From Rhizobium rosettiformans W3 (GTDB taxonomy: Bacteria > Pseudomonadota > Alphaproteobacteria > Rhizobiales > Rhizobiaceae), in contig NZ_STGU01000014.1 of NCBI RefSeq assembly GCF_004912135.1, positions 22,090 through 86,089 of the forward strand: a DNA stretch of 64,000 nt, read 5' to 3'. Below the pieces are notes generated by a model. That model did no database searches, had not been told where the DNA came from, and saw only the letters and a list, made by a program, of their open reading frames with translations. Positions 1-8,005 of this stretch are shown piece after piece. Numbering within the stretch: the first letter of the stretch is position 1; every line of letters starts with the position of its first letter. Made by a program: the position numbers and the translations under genes.

Positions 1-221
1 ACGGGCTGATGCAGATCCGCTACAACACGGCCAAGGCCATGGGCTATGACGGATCAGCCGACGGGCTTTTCGATGCGGAGACCAACATCAAATACGCGGT
101 GAAGTATCTGCGGGGCGCCTATATCGTTGCCGACAACGATCACGATCAGGCAGTCCGCCTCTATGCACGCGGCTATTACTATGACGCCAAGCGCAAGGGT
201 CTGCTGCACCTCACCCAGTAA
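1..221 (+). CDS. Lytic transglycosylase, C-terminal fragment (5' truncated by window edge)
   Basis: This is the end of a gene that starts before the window; the reading frame is open from the first bases to a TAA at 219-221. The remaining ~72 residues begin with GLMQI, the conserved third motif of the soluble lytic transglycosylase (SLT, lysozyme-like) domain. They continue with the typical helix pattern in which each residue set lines up to 'A.KYLR.....ND...A...Y..G'. Proteins with this domain cleave the MurNAc-GlcNAc bond of peptidoglycan in the periplasm and leave 1,6-anhydro ends. The N-terminal half, including the catalytic Glu and any signal peptide, is not visible, so the subfamily cannot be given. 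Confidence 0.75.
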   Translation, partial: GLMQIRYNTAKAMGYDGSADGLFDAETNIKYAVKYLRGAYIVADNDHDQAVRLYARGYYYDAKRKGLLHLTQ

Positions 222-230
222 GGGTCTGCA

Positions 231-1598
231 TTAGCGCAGCGCGTCGCGGACCGCCTGGACCAGCCTCTGTGGCCTGAAGTCGAGATTGCGGGGCGTGAGC
301 CCGAGCCGCACCACCACCAGACCTTCCGACGGGATGATGGCGACGGACTGACCGTCATGGCCAAGCATCCAGACCGCCTCTTCCGGCAGACCATACTCGC
401 TGTCCTCGCCCCCGGGCCCATTCTGCCACGCCTGCGCCTCCGTGTAGTCGCCTCCGGACGCAGCCGTTGGCCGCTTCATGCGCTCGATGAACTCAGGCGG
501 AAGCACCTGGCGGTCACCCCACCGACCGCCCTGCGCAATCAAGAGGCCGAAGCGGGCCCAGTCGCGTGCCGTTGCGTAGAGGTAGGAACCGCCCACGAAT
601 GTGCCGGTCGGATCTGCCTCCAGGACTGCGCTTGTCATACCGATGACATCGAAGAGACCCTCCCGCGGGAAGGCGAGCGCCGCCGAGCGATCCGAAAAGC
701 GCGACATCCAGTATTGCGAGATCAGGACCGTTTCGCCGGACGAGTAGTTGAAGCGGGTTCCAGGCGCAGCCTCGGTGGGCAGCGATGCGACATAGGCCGC
801 CATATCGCGCTCCAGATAAAGCATCCGGGTGACATCGGTCACGTCGCCGTAACTCTCGTTGAAGCTGAGCCCGCTTTCCATGGCAAGCAGGTTCGAGAGC
901 TTGATCTCCTTCCGCGCATCACCCGACCACCCGGCGAAGAGTTGGTCGGCGTCTAGATCCAGCCTGTCCTCCGAAGCGAGGATGCCGACGAGTGCAGCAG
1001 TCACCGTCTTGGTCATCGACCAGCCGAGGAGCGGCGTGTTCTCGTTGAAGCCGGGGCCGTAGGTTTCGCCGACAATGCGGCCATCCTTGACGACCACCAC
1101 CCCGCGGGCCGCCGGCCCGATCATCTCCGGATCAGCGAGGATCTCCTGCAGTCGCGGATCGGCTGCTGGAACCGCTTGCCCTTCCGGCCATGGCTGGTCC
1201 GACGAAGCTGTGTCGGCTTCCGGCACGGGAGCGGAAAGCCGGTTCGCTACGTCGATGCCGTCCTCGTCCACGGGTGTGCATCCTAGACCAGAACGATGAA
1301 CGGCAACGGATGGCGCAATGCGGCCAAGGAGCGATGTGTGCACGAGCCCCCGGTCAAGATCGACCTCCGCCCGCACCAGCCGCAGCAGAGGATGTCCCGG
1401 CGCCTGGACGTCGTCCCGCAACACTTCGTCGGCGTCGCGTCCGGCGATGAACACATTCGAGCAGATGATCTTCGCCGCATAGCCGGTGCCGACGCGCAGA
1501 AGCTCCGGCGGAAAGGCAACGAGCAGACCGATCGCGACACCGAGGAGCAAGACCAGGCCAATCCCTAGCCGCACCAACCACTTCACCACTCTCTGCAT
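231..1598 (-). CDS. Membrane-anchored serine hydrolase, beta-lactamase class C / penicillin-binding type
   Basis: A 455-residue protein. A hydrophobic segment at about residues 8-28 anchors it to the membrane or acts as an uncleaved signal, and the hydrolase domain lies outside. The nucleophile motif SMTK is at residues 194-197, followed by a YSS triad motif (FNYSSGET) and a late HDG motif in the place of KTG. This is the pattern of the class C beta-lactamase/esterase/D-peptidase family, whose members act on peptidoglycan peptides, esters or D-amino-acid amides; the sequence does not tell which. I chose the ATG at 1598 because GAGGAG lies six bases before it; an ATG at 1604 abuts that ribosome site and is less likely. 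The open frame extends further upstream into the next gene but that extension has no coding character. Confidence 0.8.
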   Translation of the reverse strand: MQRVVKWLVRLGIGLVLLLGVAIGLLVAFPPELLRVGTGYAAKIICSNVFIAGRDADEVLRDDVQAPGHPLLRLVRAEVDLDRGLVHTSLLGRIAPSVAVHRSGLGCTPVDEDGIDVANRLSAPVPEADTASSDQPWPEGQAVPAADPRLQEILADPEMIGPAARGVVVVKDGRIVGETYGPGFNENTPLLGWSMTKTVTAALVGILASEDRLDLDADQLFAGWSGDARKEIKLSNLLAMESGLSFNESYGDVTDVTRMLYLERDMAAYVASLPTEAAPGTRFNYSSGETVLISQYWMSRFSDRSAALAFPREGLFDVIGMTSAVLEADPTGTFVGGSYLYATARDWARFGLLIAQGGRWGDRQVLPPEFIERMKRPTAASGGDYTEAQAWQNGPGGEDSEYGLPEEAVWMLGHDGQSVAIIPSEGLVVVRLGLTPRNLDFRPQRLVQAVRDALR

Positions 1599-1689
1599 GC
1601 TCATCTCCTCTACGTCTCGCCATCGAAGCAGGAAAGCGTGACAGACGGAAGATGCCGGCGCACGGTTCATCGGGTTATCCCGGAACGTC

Positions 1690-3261
1690 TCACGCGCTCG
1701 GGAGAGGCTCGGACTGACGCAAACGCGCCTCAACATAATTGAGCGCTTCAGCGGCACCGACCGGCTTTGAGAAGAGGAAGCCCTGTGCCTCACCGATCCC
1801 GAGAAGCTTGACGAAATCCAGCTGGTTCTTGGTTTCGATGCCCTCGATCGTGGTCCGGATCTGGAACGTCTCCGAAAGCTTGTGCATCAGGTCCACCAGC
1901 TTTGCCCCCTGGCTCGTCTCCAGCATCTGCCCGGCAAACGACCGGTCGATCTTCAGCTCATCGAGCGGAAAGAGCCGAAGATTGTTGATCGAGGAGAAGC
2001 CGGTGCCAAAATCATCGAGCGCGACCCGGACGCCACTGGCGCGCAGCTCCGCCAGGCTGCGGCAGACGAGATCAATATCGACCGAGAAGACCGCTTCCGT
2101 CACCTCGATCGTCAGCCGCTCGGGCGCCAGACCGGTTTCCACGAGGCAATCGAGCACATGCGCCACGAAATTGGGATCCTTGAACTGATCGCCTGACACG
2201 TTGACGCTGACGCCCGTCGGTGCCGGCCAGGTGACCGCCGCCGCACAGGCTTGCTGAACCACCCATTTTCCGATCACCTGGATAATGCCCGTCTTCTCGG
2301 CGAGCGGAATGAAGACGTCGGGCGTGACCAGCCCGCGCTTCGGGTGGCGCCAACGCAACAGCGCTTCGAGCGATCGCACATCGCCGTTGTCGACCGCGAC
2401 GATCGGTTGGTATTCGAGATAGAATTCGCCATCGACGAAACCGCGCGACAGATCACGCTCCAGTTCCAATCCCTCCAGAACCTCACGCGCCAGCGCTTCA
2501 TCATAGAAAGCGTGACTTGGTCCGAAAATCTCCTTGGCACGGTAGAGCGCGAGATCGGCGCGCTGCTTCGGGGCGGCGACATCGCGGTCTGCCGAGGACA
2601 TCAGTGTCGCCCCAATGCTCGCACCGGCCATGATCCGACCATGGGCGAGCTCGAACGGCTGCGCCAGAGCGTGCTCGATCTCGAGGCATACGAACTCGGC
2701 GACAGGGCGCCGCTGGGCGTGTGGCAGGATGACCGCGAACTCGTCGGCTCCCAGCCGAAACAGCAAGGCGCCCTCACCCGCTGCCTCGCGCAGCCGATTG
2801 GCAACGGCAAGCAGCAGGCCGTCGCCTGCTTCATGCCCGAGCGTGTCATTGACATACTTGAAACGGTCGAGGTCGATCAGCAGGAGTGTGCCGGAGCAAG
2901 CCTTGCCGGCCTTGAGCAGCGTCGCCAGCGTATCATTCAAGGCCTGGCGATTGCCAAGCCCCGTCAGCCGGTCGACGCGCGACGCTGCCTCGAGCTCCTG
3001 CGTCCCACCTTCGAGACGCAGAATGCGGTCATGCAGGATGGCTTCCCAGGCAGCGATTCGCCAACCGATCGCCGCACCGACGAGAGGCAGGGCAAGGGCG
3101 CCGAGCGCGGACCAATGACCAAGAAGATCTGTGGAGAACGCACCGAAATTGCCGCTCGCAACGACCGGCACCAGCATGGCGGCTGGCGCGACAGCACCGC
3201 CCGCAAAGCCCGCGAGACTGTAACGAAGCCGCCTCCCGAGTGGGATTTCACTTAACATCAT
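1690..3261 (-). CDS. c-di-GMP signalling protein with degenerate GGDEF (GADEF) and EAL domains
   Basis: A protein of about 523 residues with two N-terminal membrane segments (roughly residues 13-75), a short coiled linker, a GGDEF-type domain and a C-terminal EAL domain. The GGDEF signature reads GADEF, so the second glycine is lost. The EAL domain keeps the catalytic landmarks: LEALLRW, DDFGTGFSS, KIDRSF, a Glu in TIEGIET and QGFLFSKPV. From family knowledge, EAL hydrolyses c-di-GMP to pGpG and an altered GGDEF often only binds GTP. I infer a phosphodiesterase. ATG at 3261 has AGGGG at good spacing; a GTG at 3270 is possible. Confidence 0.85.
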   Translation of the reverse strand: MMLSEIPLGRRLRYSLAGFAGGAVAPAAMLVPVVASGNFGAFSTDLLGHWSALGALALPLVGAAIGWRIAAWEAILHDRILRLEGGTQELEAASRVDRLTGLGNRQALNDTLATLLKAGKACSGTLLLIDLDRFKYVNDTLGHEAGDGLLLAVANRLREAAGEGALLFRLGADEFAVILPHAQRRPVAEFVCLEIEHALAQPFELAHGRIMAGASIGATLMSSADRDVAAPKQRADLALYRAKEIFGPSHAFYDEALAREVLEGLELERDLSRGFVDGEFYLEYQPIVAVDNGDVRSLEALLRWRHPKRGLVTPDVFIPLAEKTGIIQVIGKWVVQQACAAAVTWPAPTGVSVNVSGDQFKDPNFVAHVLDCLVETGLAPERLTIEVTEAVFSVDIDLVCRSLAELRASGVRVALDDFGTGFSSINNLRLFPLDELKIDRSFAGQMLETSQGAKLVDLMHKLSETFQIRTTIEGIETKNQLDFVKLLGIGEAQGFLFSKPVGAAEALNYVEARLRQSEPLPSA

Positions 3262-3400
3262 GTTAAACACCCCTAAAATAACTGGTGATAATTTGTATTA
3301 AATGCATAAAAAATCGGTTACCGGCCAGCGGAGCTGACGTCATCAAACTGTAGCAAGCAAAAGCTACACGCCGTGAAACCCAAAAGGACGGCGGAACGAC

Positions 3401-4651
3401 ATGACAGATCTCGCACCCGATGTCGGATTTCGTGGAAACGAGAAGCTGAAGGACGCGCTTCTCCTGCACGCTGCGCTGTCGCCGGCTGGTCTGTCGGAAC
3501 GCCTCTTCGGCTTGCTCTTCTCGGGCCTCGTCTATGCCCAGATCTGGGAAGATCCAGAGGTCGACATGCAGGCGATGGATCTCACGGAGGGCCATCGCAT
3601 CGTCACCATAGGCTCAGGCGGCTGCAACATGCTCGCCTATCTCAGCCGCCGCCCCGCCTCCATCGATGTGGTCGATCTTAATCCGAACCATGTCGCGCTG
3701 AACCGCCTGAAGCTCGCTGCCTTCCGTCATCTGCCGGACCACTCCTCCGTTCGCCGCCTGCTTGGCGCCCAGATGGTCCGAACGAATGTCCGCATGTATG
3801 ACCGGCATCTCGCGCCCAATCTCGATGCGGCGACGCGTCGCTACTGGGAGACACGCGGGATCACCGGGCGCCGGCGGATCACGGTCTTCAACCGCAACAT
3901 CTATCGCACCGGGCTCCTCGGGCGTTTCATCACCATCGGCCATGTGATTGCGCGAAGCCACGGCGTCAGGCTCGAAGAGCTCGCCGAAACGAGGTCCCTG
4001 CGCGAACAGCGGCTTTTCTTCGACAACCGCATCGCACCCCTCTTCGACAAGCCGCTGATCCGCTGGCTGACGCGGCGCAAGAGCTCGCTCTTCGGTCTCG
4101 GCATCCCGCCGCAGCAATATGATGAACTCGCGACCCTTGCCGATGACGGCACGATCGCACCGGTCCTGCGTCACCGCTTGGAGAAGCTGTGCTGCCATTT
4201 CCTGCTCCGGGACAACTACTTCGCCTGGCAGGCCTTCATGCGCCGCTATCCGAAGCCGGAGGAAGGCACACTCCCCACTTACCTGCAGGAGCGGCACTAC
4301 CAGGCAATCCGCGACACTGCGGAGCGCGTGACCGTCCATCATGCGAACTTCACCGAACTCCTGTCAAAAAAGCCCGCCGGCAGCGTCGACCGCTTCGTGC
4401 TCCTCGACGCCCAGGACTGGATGAACGAGCGCCAGCTGAACGATCTCTGGACCGAGATCACCCGAACCGCCTCCGAGGGCGCGCGCGTGATCTTCCGCAC
4501 GGCCGCTGAAGAGAGCATTCTGAACGGTAGACTCTCCCCGGCTCTCCTGGCGCAGTGGCAGTATCAGGCGGAGCGCTCGCAGGCCCTCAATCGCCAGGAC
4601 CGCTCAGCCATTTACGGCGGCTTCCACATCTACGAAAAGCGCCCCGCATGA
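3401..4651 (+). CDS. btaA: S-adenosylmethionine:diacylglycerol 3-amino-3-carboxypropyl transferase BtaA
   Basis: A 416-residue protein of the DUF3419/BtaA family. It moves the 3-amino-3-carboxypropyl group of S-adenosylmethionine to diacylglycerol to form diacylglyceryl-homoserine, the first step of betaine-lipid (DGTS) synthesis at the inner membrane. The SAM-binding region is visible as VTIGSGGCNMLAYL followed by VVDLNPNHVALNRLKL (about residues 68-105), and a second conserved stretch VDRFVLLDAQDWM lies near residue 335. Its stop overlaps the start of btaB (ATGA), the usual btaA-btaB arrangement in rhizobia, which makes the call strong. In Sinorhizobium this pair is induced by phosphate starvation through PhoB; I do not see a convincing Pho box here. 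ATG start with a purine-rich site (AAAGGACGGCGG) upstream. Confidence 0.93.
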   Translation: MTDLAPDVGFRGNEKLKDALLLHAALSPAGLSERLFGLLFSGLVYAQIWEDPEVDMQAMDLTEGHRIVTIGSGGCNMLAYLSRRPASIDVVDLNPNHVALNRLKLAAFRHLPDHSSVRRLLGAQMVRTNVRMYDRHLAPNLDAATRRYWETRGITGRRRITVFNRNIYRTGLLGRFITIGHVIARSHGVRLEELAETRSLREQRLFFDNRIAPLFDKPLIRWLTRRKSSLFGLGIPPQQYDELATLADDGTIAPVLRHRLEKLCCHFLLRDNYFAWQAFMRRYPKPEEGTLPTYLQERHYQAIRDTAERVTVHHANFTELLSKKPAGSVDRFVLLDAQDWMNERQLNDLWTEITRTASEGARVIFRTAAEESILNGRLSPALLAQWQYQAERSQALNRQDRSAIYGGFHIYEKRPA

Positions 4652-5316
4652 GCACGCGAGCCGGCCTCCTCGCAACGGACGGCTCGCTGGAGCATGCGAG
4701 CCGCATGGACCGGATGTATCGCTATCAACGCCACATCTACGACCTGAGCCGGAAATACTATCTGCTCGGCCGCGACCGGATGATTGCAGGCTTGAACGTG
4801 CCCGACGGCGGCTCGCTGCTCGAGATTGGCTGCGGCACCGGGCGAAACCTCGCGCTCGCCAGAGGGCACTTCCCGACGGCCCGCCTCTTCGGTCTGGATA
4901 TCTCTGCGGAAATGCTCGCAACCGCACGCAAGAAGTTCGAGGGCGATACCTCTCCGCCTCAGCTGGAGGTCGCCGATGCCACGAGTTTTTCGTCCGGCGA
5001 TTTCGGCCAGCCTCATTTCGACCGGGTGATGATTTCCTATGCGCTCTCCATGATCCCCGACTGGCAGGCATCGATCGATCGGGGGATTGAAGCGCTCGGT
5101 CCTGACGGATCCCTGCATATCGTCGATTTCGGCCAGCAGGAGAACCTGCCTCTCTGGTTCCGCCGGGGTCTGCAGGCATGGCTTGCCCGCTTCGAAGTCA
5201 CGCCGCGCCCGGACCTGAAGGAAGCACTCGAACATCGTGCCATGGCGCATAACCTGCACCTCACATTCGAGCCCCTCTGGCGTGGCTATGCCTGGCACGC
5301 GGTTCTCACGCGCTGA
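4648..5316 (+). CDS. btaB: SAM-dependent diacylglyceryl-homoserine N-methyltransferase BtaB
   Basis: A 222-residue class I methyltransferase that adds three methyl groups to diacylglyceryl-homoserine to give the betaine lipid DGTS. Motif I is LLEIGCGTGRNLAL (about residues 55-68), followed by the acidic LFGLDIS of motif II. The N-terminal segment RMYRYQRHIYDLSRKYYLLGRD is characteristic of BtaB. The gene starts inside the last codons of btaA (ATGA overlap), so the two are translationally coupled. A longer in-frame opening upstream lies inside btaA and is not used. Confidence 0.92.
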   Translation: MSTRAGLLATDGSLEHASRMDRMYRYQRHIYDLSRKYYLLGRDRMIAGLNVPDGGSLLEIGCGTGRNLALARGHFPTARLFGLDISAEMLATARKKFEGDTSPPQLEVADATSFSSGDFGQPHFDRVMISYALSMIPDWQASIDRGIEALGPDGSLHIVDFGQQENLPLWFRRGLQAWLARFEVTPRPDLKEALEHRAMAHNLHLTFEPLWRGYAWHAVLTR

Positions 5317-5450
5317 CGGCCTCGCGCAAGCACGATTGCATACGCTCTGATTTTGACAATGATGGACGAGGCTCTTGCCTGTCCTTGCGCGCGTTCAGGA
5401 GAGATCCGGACGCAGCCTCTTCATAATCCCGGAAGGAATGCAGATCCTTG

Positions 5451-6230
5451 ATGCGATGGCTTTCGATACTCCTCCTGCCCGCCTGTCTTGCCGTCACGGC
5501 TTGCACCTCCGGGTCCTATGATCTGCTTGAGACCAGCGCCGTCTCGCCCCGCTTTCACGACACCGATCCTCAGCATTTCGACGGCAAGACCCCGCATCGC
5601 CATGAGGTCCATGGCATCGACGTCTCCAAGTGGAACGGCGATGTCGACTGGCGTCAGGTGAAGAAATCGGGCGTCTCCTTCGTCTTCATCAAGGCAACCG
5701 AAGGCAAGGATCGGATCGACCCGCGTTTCCGGGAATATTGGGAGGGTGCCAAGGCGGCCGGCATCCCCCACGCGGCCTACCACTTCTATTACTTCTGCTC
5801 ATCCGCGGACGATCAGGCGGACTGGTTCATCCAGAACGTTCCGCGCGACGCAAATCTCCTGCCGCCCGTGCTCGACGTCGAATGGAACCCGAGTTCGCCC
5901 ACCTGCCGCCTTCGACCGGATGCCGCAACCGTCCGCAGTGAAGTGCAGCGCTTCATGCAGCGCATCGAAGCGCATTATGGCAAGCGGCCTATCATCTACA
6001 CCTCCGTGGACTTCCATCGCGAAAACCTGGACGGCGCCTTCAAGGACCATCACTTCTGGGTTCGCGCCGTCGCGCAGCACCCGAGCGAGATCTACCCCGG
6101 CCGCCGCTGGGCCTTCTGGCAATACACCTCCACCGGCGTGATTCCCGGCATCCGCGGGGAGACGGACATCAACGTCTTTGCCGGCACGCAGAAGAACTGG
6201 CAGAATTGGGTCTCTTCCGTCTCGAAATGA
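5451..6230 (+). CDS. Glycoside hydrolase family 25 lysozyme-like lipoprotein
   Basis: A 259-residue secreted protein. It begins with a lipoprotein signal (MRWLSILLLPACLAVTAC); the lipobox Cys is at about residue 18. The rest is a GH25 (Cellosyl-type muramidase) domain: HGIDVSKWNGDVDW near residue 60, FIKATEG, AYHFYYF and LDVEW carry the conserved acidic residues, and the domain ends with FWQYTSTG. GH25 enzymes cut the MurNAc-GlcNAc linkage of peptidoglycan. A lipid anchor suggests a periplasm-facing role in wall remodelling. A TTG codon directly before the ATG (5448) could also serve as start; GGAAGG lies 11-14 bases upstream. Confidence 0.88.
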   Translation: MRWLSILLLPACLAVTACTSGSYDLLETSAVSPRFHDTDPQHFDGKTPHRHEVHGIDVSKWNGDVDWRQVKKSGVSFVFIKATEGKDRIDPRFREYWEGAKAAGIPHAAYHFYYFCSSADDQADWFIQNVPRDANLLPPVLDVEWNPSSPTCRLRPDAATVRSEVQRFMQRIEAHYGKRPIIYTSVDFHRENLDGAFKDHHFWVRAVAQHPSEIYPGRRWAFWQYTSTGVIPGIRGETDINVFAGTQKNWQNWVSSVSK

Positions 6231-6301
6231 TCGCAAACCGGGGCTAGAGGCTCCTGAGAAACGCTCGGCGCGACCGTGCGCCAAACTCGAAGGACCGACT
6301 G

Positions 6302-7486
6302 ATGAACAAAGCCCTGCGTCACGCGCTTCCCCTCACACTGCTCCTCGCGACCACTGGCCTTGCCCAGGCGCAGCAATGCGGCGGGGACCTCGGGACCTTC
6401 CTCGAAGGCGTGAAGGCCGAAGCCGTTGCTGCAGGCACGCCCCCGGAGATTGCAGACAAGGCGCTCGCCGGTGCGCAGATCGATCAGAAGGTTCTCGCCC
6501 GCGACCGGTCGCAGGGCGTCTTCCGCCAGACCTTCCTTGAATTCTCCGGCCGGACCGTGAGCCAGGCGCGCCTCGACATCGGCCGCCAGAAGATCAAGGA
6601 ATATGCAGAGGTCTTCGCTCGCGCTGAAAAGGAATACGGCGTCCCGCCAGGCGTCATCACCGCCTTCTGGGCAATGGAAACCGACTTCGGTGCGGTTCAG
6701 GGCGACTTCAACACCCGCAATGCCCTCGTCACGCTTGCCCATGACTGCCGCCGTCCGGAGCTCTTCCGGCCGCAATTGCTGGCCTTGATCAAGATGGTCG
6801 AGCACGGCGATCTCGAGCCGGCCAGCAACACCGGCGCCTGGGCCGGTGAAATCGGTCAGGTTCAGATGCTGCCCAAGGACATCATCGAGTTCGGGATCGA
6901 TGGCGACGGCGACGGCCATGTCAATGTCAAGCAGAGCAGCCCGGACGCGATCCTGACGGCTGCCAAGTTCATCCAGCATCTCGGCTTCAAGCAAGGTGAA
7001 CCCTGGATCCAGGAAGTGACGATCCCGGAGAACCTGCCCTTCGAAAAATCCGGTCTCGATGGCGCAATGACCGCAGGTGAGTGGTTCGCCCTTGGCGTTC
7101 AGCCACGCGACGGAAACACGGCCTTCGCTGGCCTGCCCGCCTCGCTGGTCCTCCCGCAGGGCCGCAAGGGCCCGGCCTTTATCACCTATCCGAACTTCAA
7201 CATCTATCTCGAATGGAACCAGTCCTTCATCTACACGACATCGGCCGCCTATTTCGCCACGCGCTTCGGCGGCGCGCCCGTCTACCAGAAGGGCAATCCA
7301 GAACCTGGCCTCGACGTCGACCAGATGATGGCGCTGCAGACCAAGCTGCAGGGTCTCGGCCATGACGTCGGCAAGATTGACGGCATTCTCGGCGCTGGAA
7401 CGCGTGTCGCCGTGCAGAAGGAACAGCAGCGCGTAGGCCTGCCTGCAGACGGCTGGCCGACGCCGGCGCTTCTCAACGCTCTCTGA
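6302..7486 (+). CDS. Lytic murein transglycosylase, MltB-like, with C-terminal peptidoglycan-binding domain
   Basis: A 394-residue exported protein. A signal peptide ends at about residue 23 (GLAQAQ). The SLT_2/MltB domain follows: YGVPPGVITAFWAMETDFG (about residues 115-133) carries the catalytic Glu, then NTRNALVTLAHDCRRPELF and GEIGQVQMLPKD. The last ~60 residues (DVDQMMALQTKLQGLGHDVGKIDGILG...) form a PG_binding_1 domain. It cleaves peptidoglycan non-hydrolytically to anhydro-muropeptides. The gene is followed at once by a strong terminator, so it ends its transcription unit. Together with the GH25 gene 70 bp upstream it makes a small wall-lytic pair. Confidence 0.9.
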   Translation: MNKALRHALPLTLLLATTGLAQAQQCGGDLGTFLEGVKAEAVAAGTPPEIADKALAGAQIDQKVLARDRSQGVFRQTFLEFSGRTVSQARLDIGRQKIKEYAEVFARAEKEYGVPPGVITAFWAMETDFGAVQGDFNTRNALVTLAHDCRRPELFRPQLLALIKMVEHGDLEPASNTGAWAGEIGQVQMLPKDIIEFGIDGDGDGHVNVKQSSPDAILTAAKFIQHLGFKQGEPWIQEVTIPENLPFEKSGLDGAMTAGEWFALGVQPRDGNTAFAGLPASLVLPQGRKGPAFITYPNFNIYLEWNQSFIYTTSAAYFATRFGGAPVYQKGNPEPGLDVDQMMALQTKLQGLGHDVGKIDGILGAGTRVAVQKEQQRVGLPADGWPTPALLNAL

Positions 7487-7510
7487 AACCAGTCTGTGGA
7501 TCTGCGGTCA

Positions 7511-7543
7511 GGCCGGGGCGGCAGCGCTGCCCCGGCCTTTTCG
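7511..7543 (+). terminator. Rho-independent terminator of the MltB-like gene
   Basis: An inverted repeat of 12 positions (one G-T pair) with a 3-base loop, GGCCGGGGCGGC / GCTGCCCCGGCC, runs straight into TTTT. It starts 25 bases after the stop codon of the lytic transglycosylase gene. Confidence 0.85.
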
Positions 7544-7788
7544 TGCAATCTGGAAAATCTGAGCATGTCCCCTCGCAGCGCAGCAGAGAGGCAATTTGAG
7601 CCCTCAAACCCTCACGGATGTTAAACTTCATTAACAGGCCGAGAGCGCCAGCAAGATCTTGTTTTAAAACGCTTATTGCGCATTTCCGATAGGTTATCCA
7701 CCGGCTGCTTCCGCAGCGCAGCACAGAATTGGCTTTGCGCCGACACAAATCGGACATAATATCTAACGGTCAACGCAAGGAGGCACAC
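7544..7788. other. Intergenic region upstream of the small membrane peptide gene
   Basis: About 245 bases without a supported gene. The part nearest the small gene is AT-richer (CGGACATAATATCTAACGG) and contains CATAAT, which resembles a -10 element. It is followed by a very good ribosome site, AAGGAGG, at 7777-7783. I see no convincing open frame or stable structured RNA elsewhere in the stretch. Confidence 0.4.
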
Positions 7789-7866
7789 ATGGGACTGACC
7801 AATTCTATCAATGTCCTGATCGTAGGTGCAGCGTTTGTTTTCGTAGCCACGATGCTGTTCATCTGA
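7789..7866 (+). CDS. Predicted 25-residue single-span membrane peptide
   Basis: A very short open frame, MGLTNSINVLIVGAAFVFVA followed by TMLFI and a TGA at 7864-7866. AAGGAGG lies six bases before the ATG, the best ribosome-binding site of the window, and a perfect hairpin terminator follows 75 bases later, so the gene forms a complete monocistronic unit. Nearly the whole peptide is one hydrophobic span (about residues 7-25) with a short polar N-terminus, so it should sit in the inner membrane. I cannot assign a function. Small peptides of this kind often bind and modulate larger membrane proteins, but nothing here names a partner. The gene is too short for most gene finders. Confidence 0.62.
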   Translation: MGLTNSINVLIVGAAFVFVATMLFI

Positions 7867-7882
7867 CACAGGGTGAAATGAA

Positions 7883-7898
7883 CCAACCCATGGGTTGG
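7883..7898. repeat. Perfect 16-bp palindrome
   Basis: CCAACCCATGGGTTGG is a perfect palindrome without a spacer, between the small peptide gene and its terminator. It could be a protein-binding site or the base of an RNA hairpin; the sequence alone does not decide. Confidence 0.4.
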
Positions 7899-7941
7899 CC
7901 GAACAAGGCCTCTCCAGCAACCATGATTTCAAAATGAATGA

Positions 7942-7976
7942 GAGGCGCATGACACGGACCGTCATGCGCCTCTTTT
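7942..7976. terminator. Perfect 12-bp stem terminator between the small peptide gene and metF
   Basis: GAGGCGCATGAC, a 7-base loop and GTCATGCGCCTC followed by TTTT. The T-run is on the plus strand, so it ends the small-peptide transcript best. It lies 30 bases beyond the end of metF, which arrives from the other side, and may slow that transcript too. Confidence 0.85.
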
Positions 7977-8005
7977 CATGTCCGCAAATGTCACCTTGGA
8001 CAGGC

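Noticed and set aside
3330..3355. Possible Pho box upstream of btaA
   Set aside because: The two half-sites CTGACGT and CTGTAGC are 14 bases apart rather than 11 and each has mismatches.
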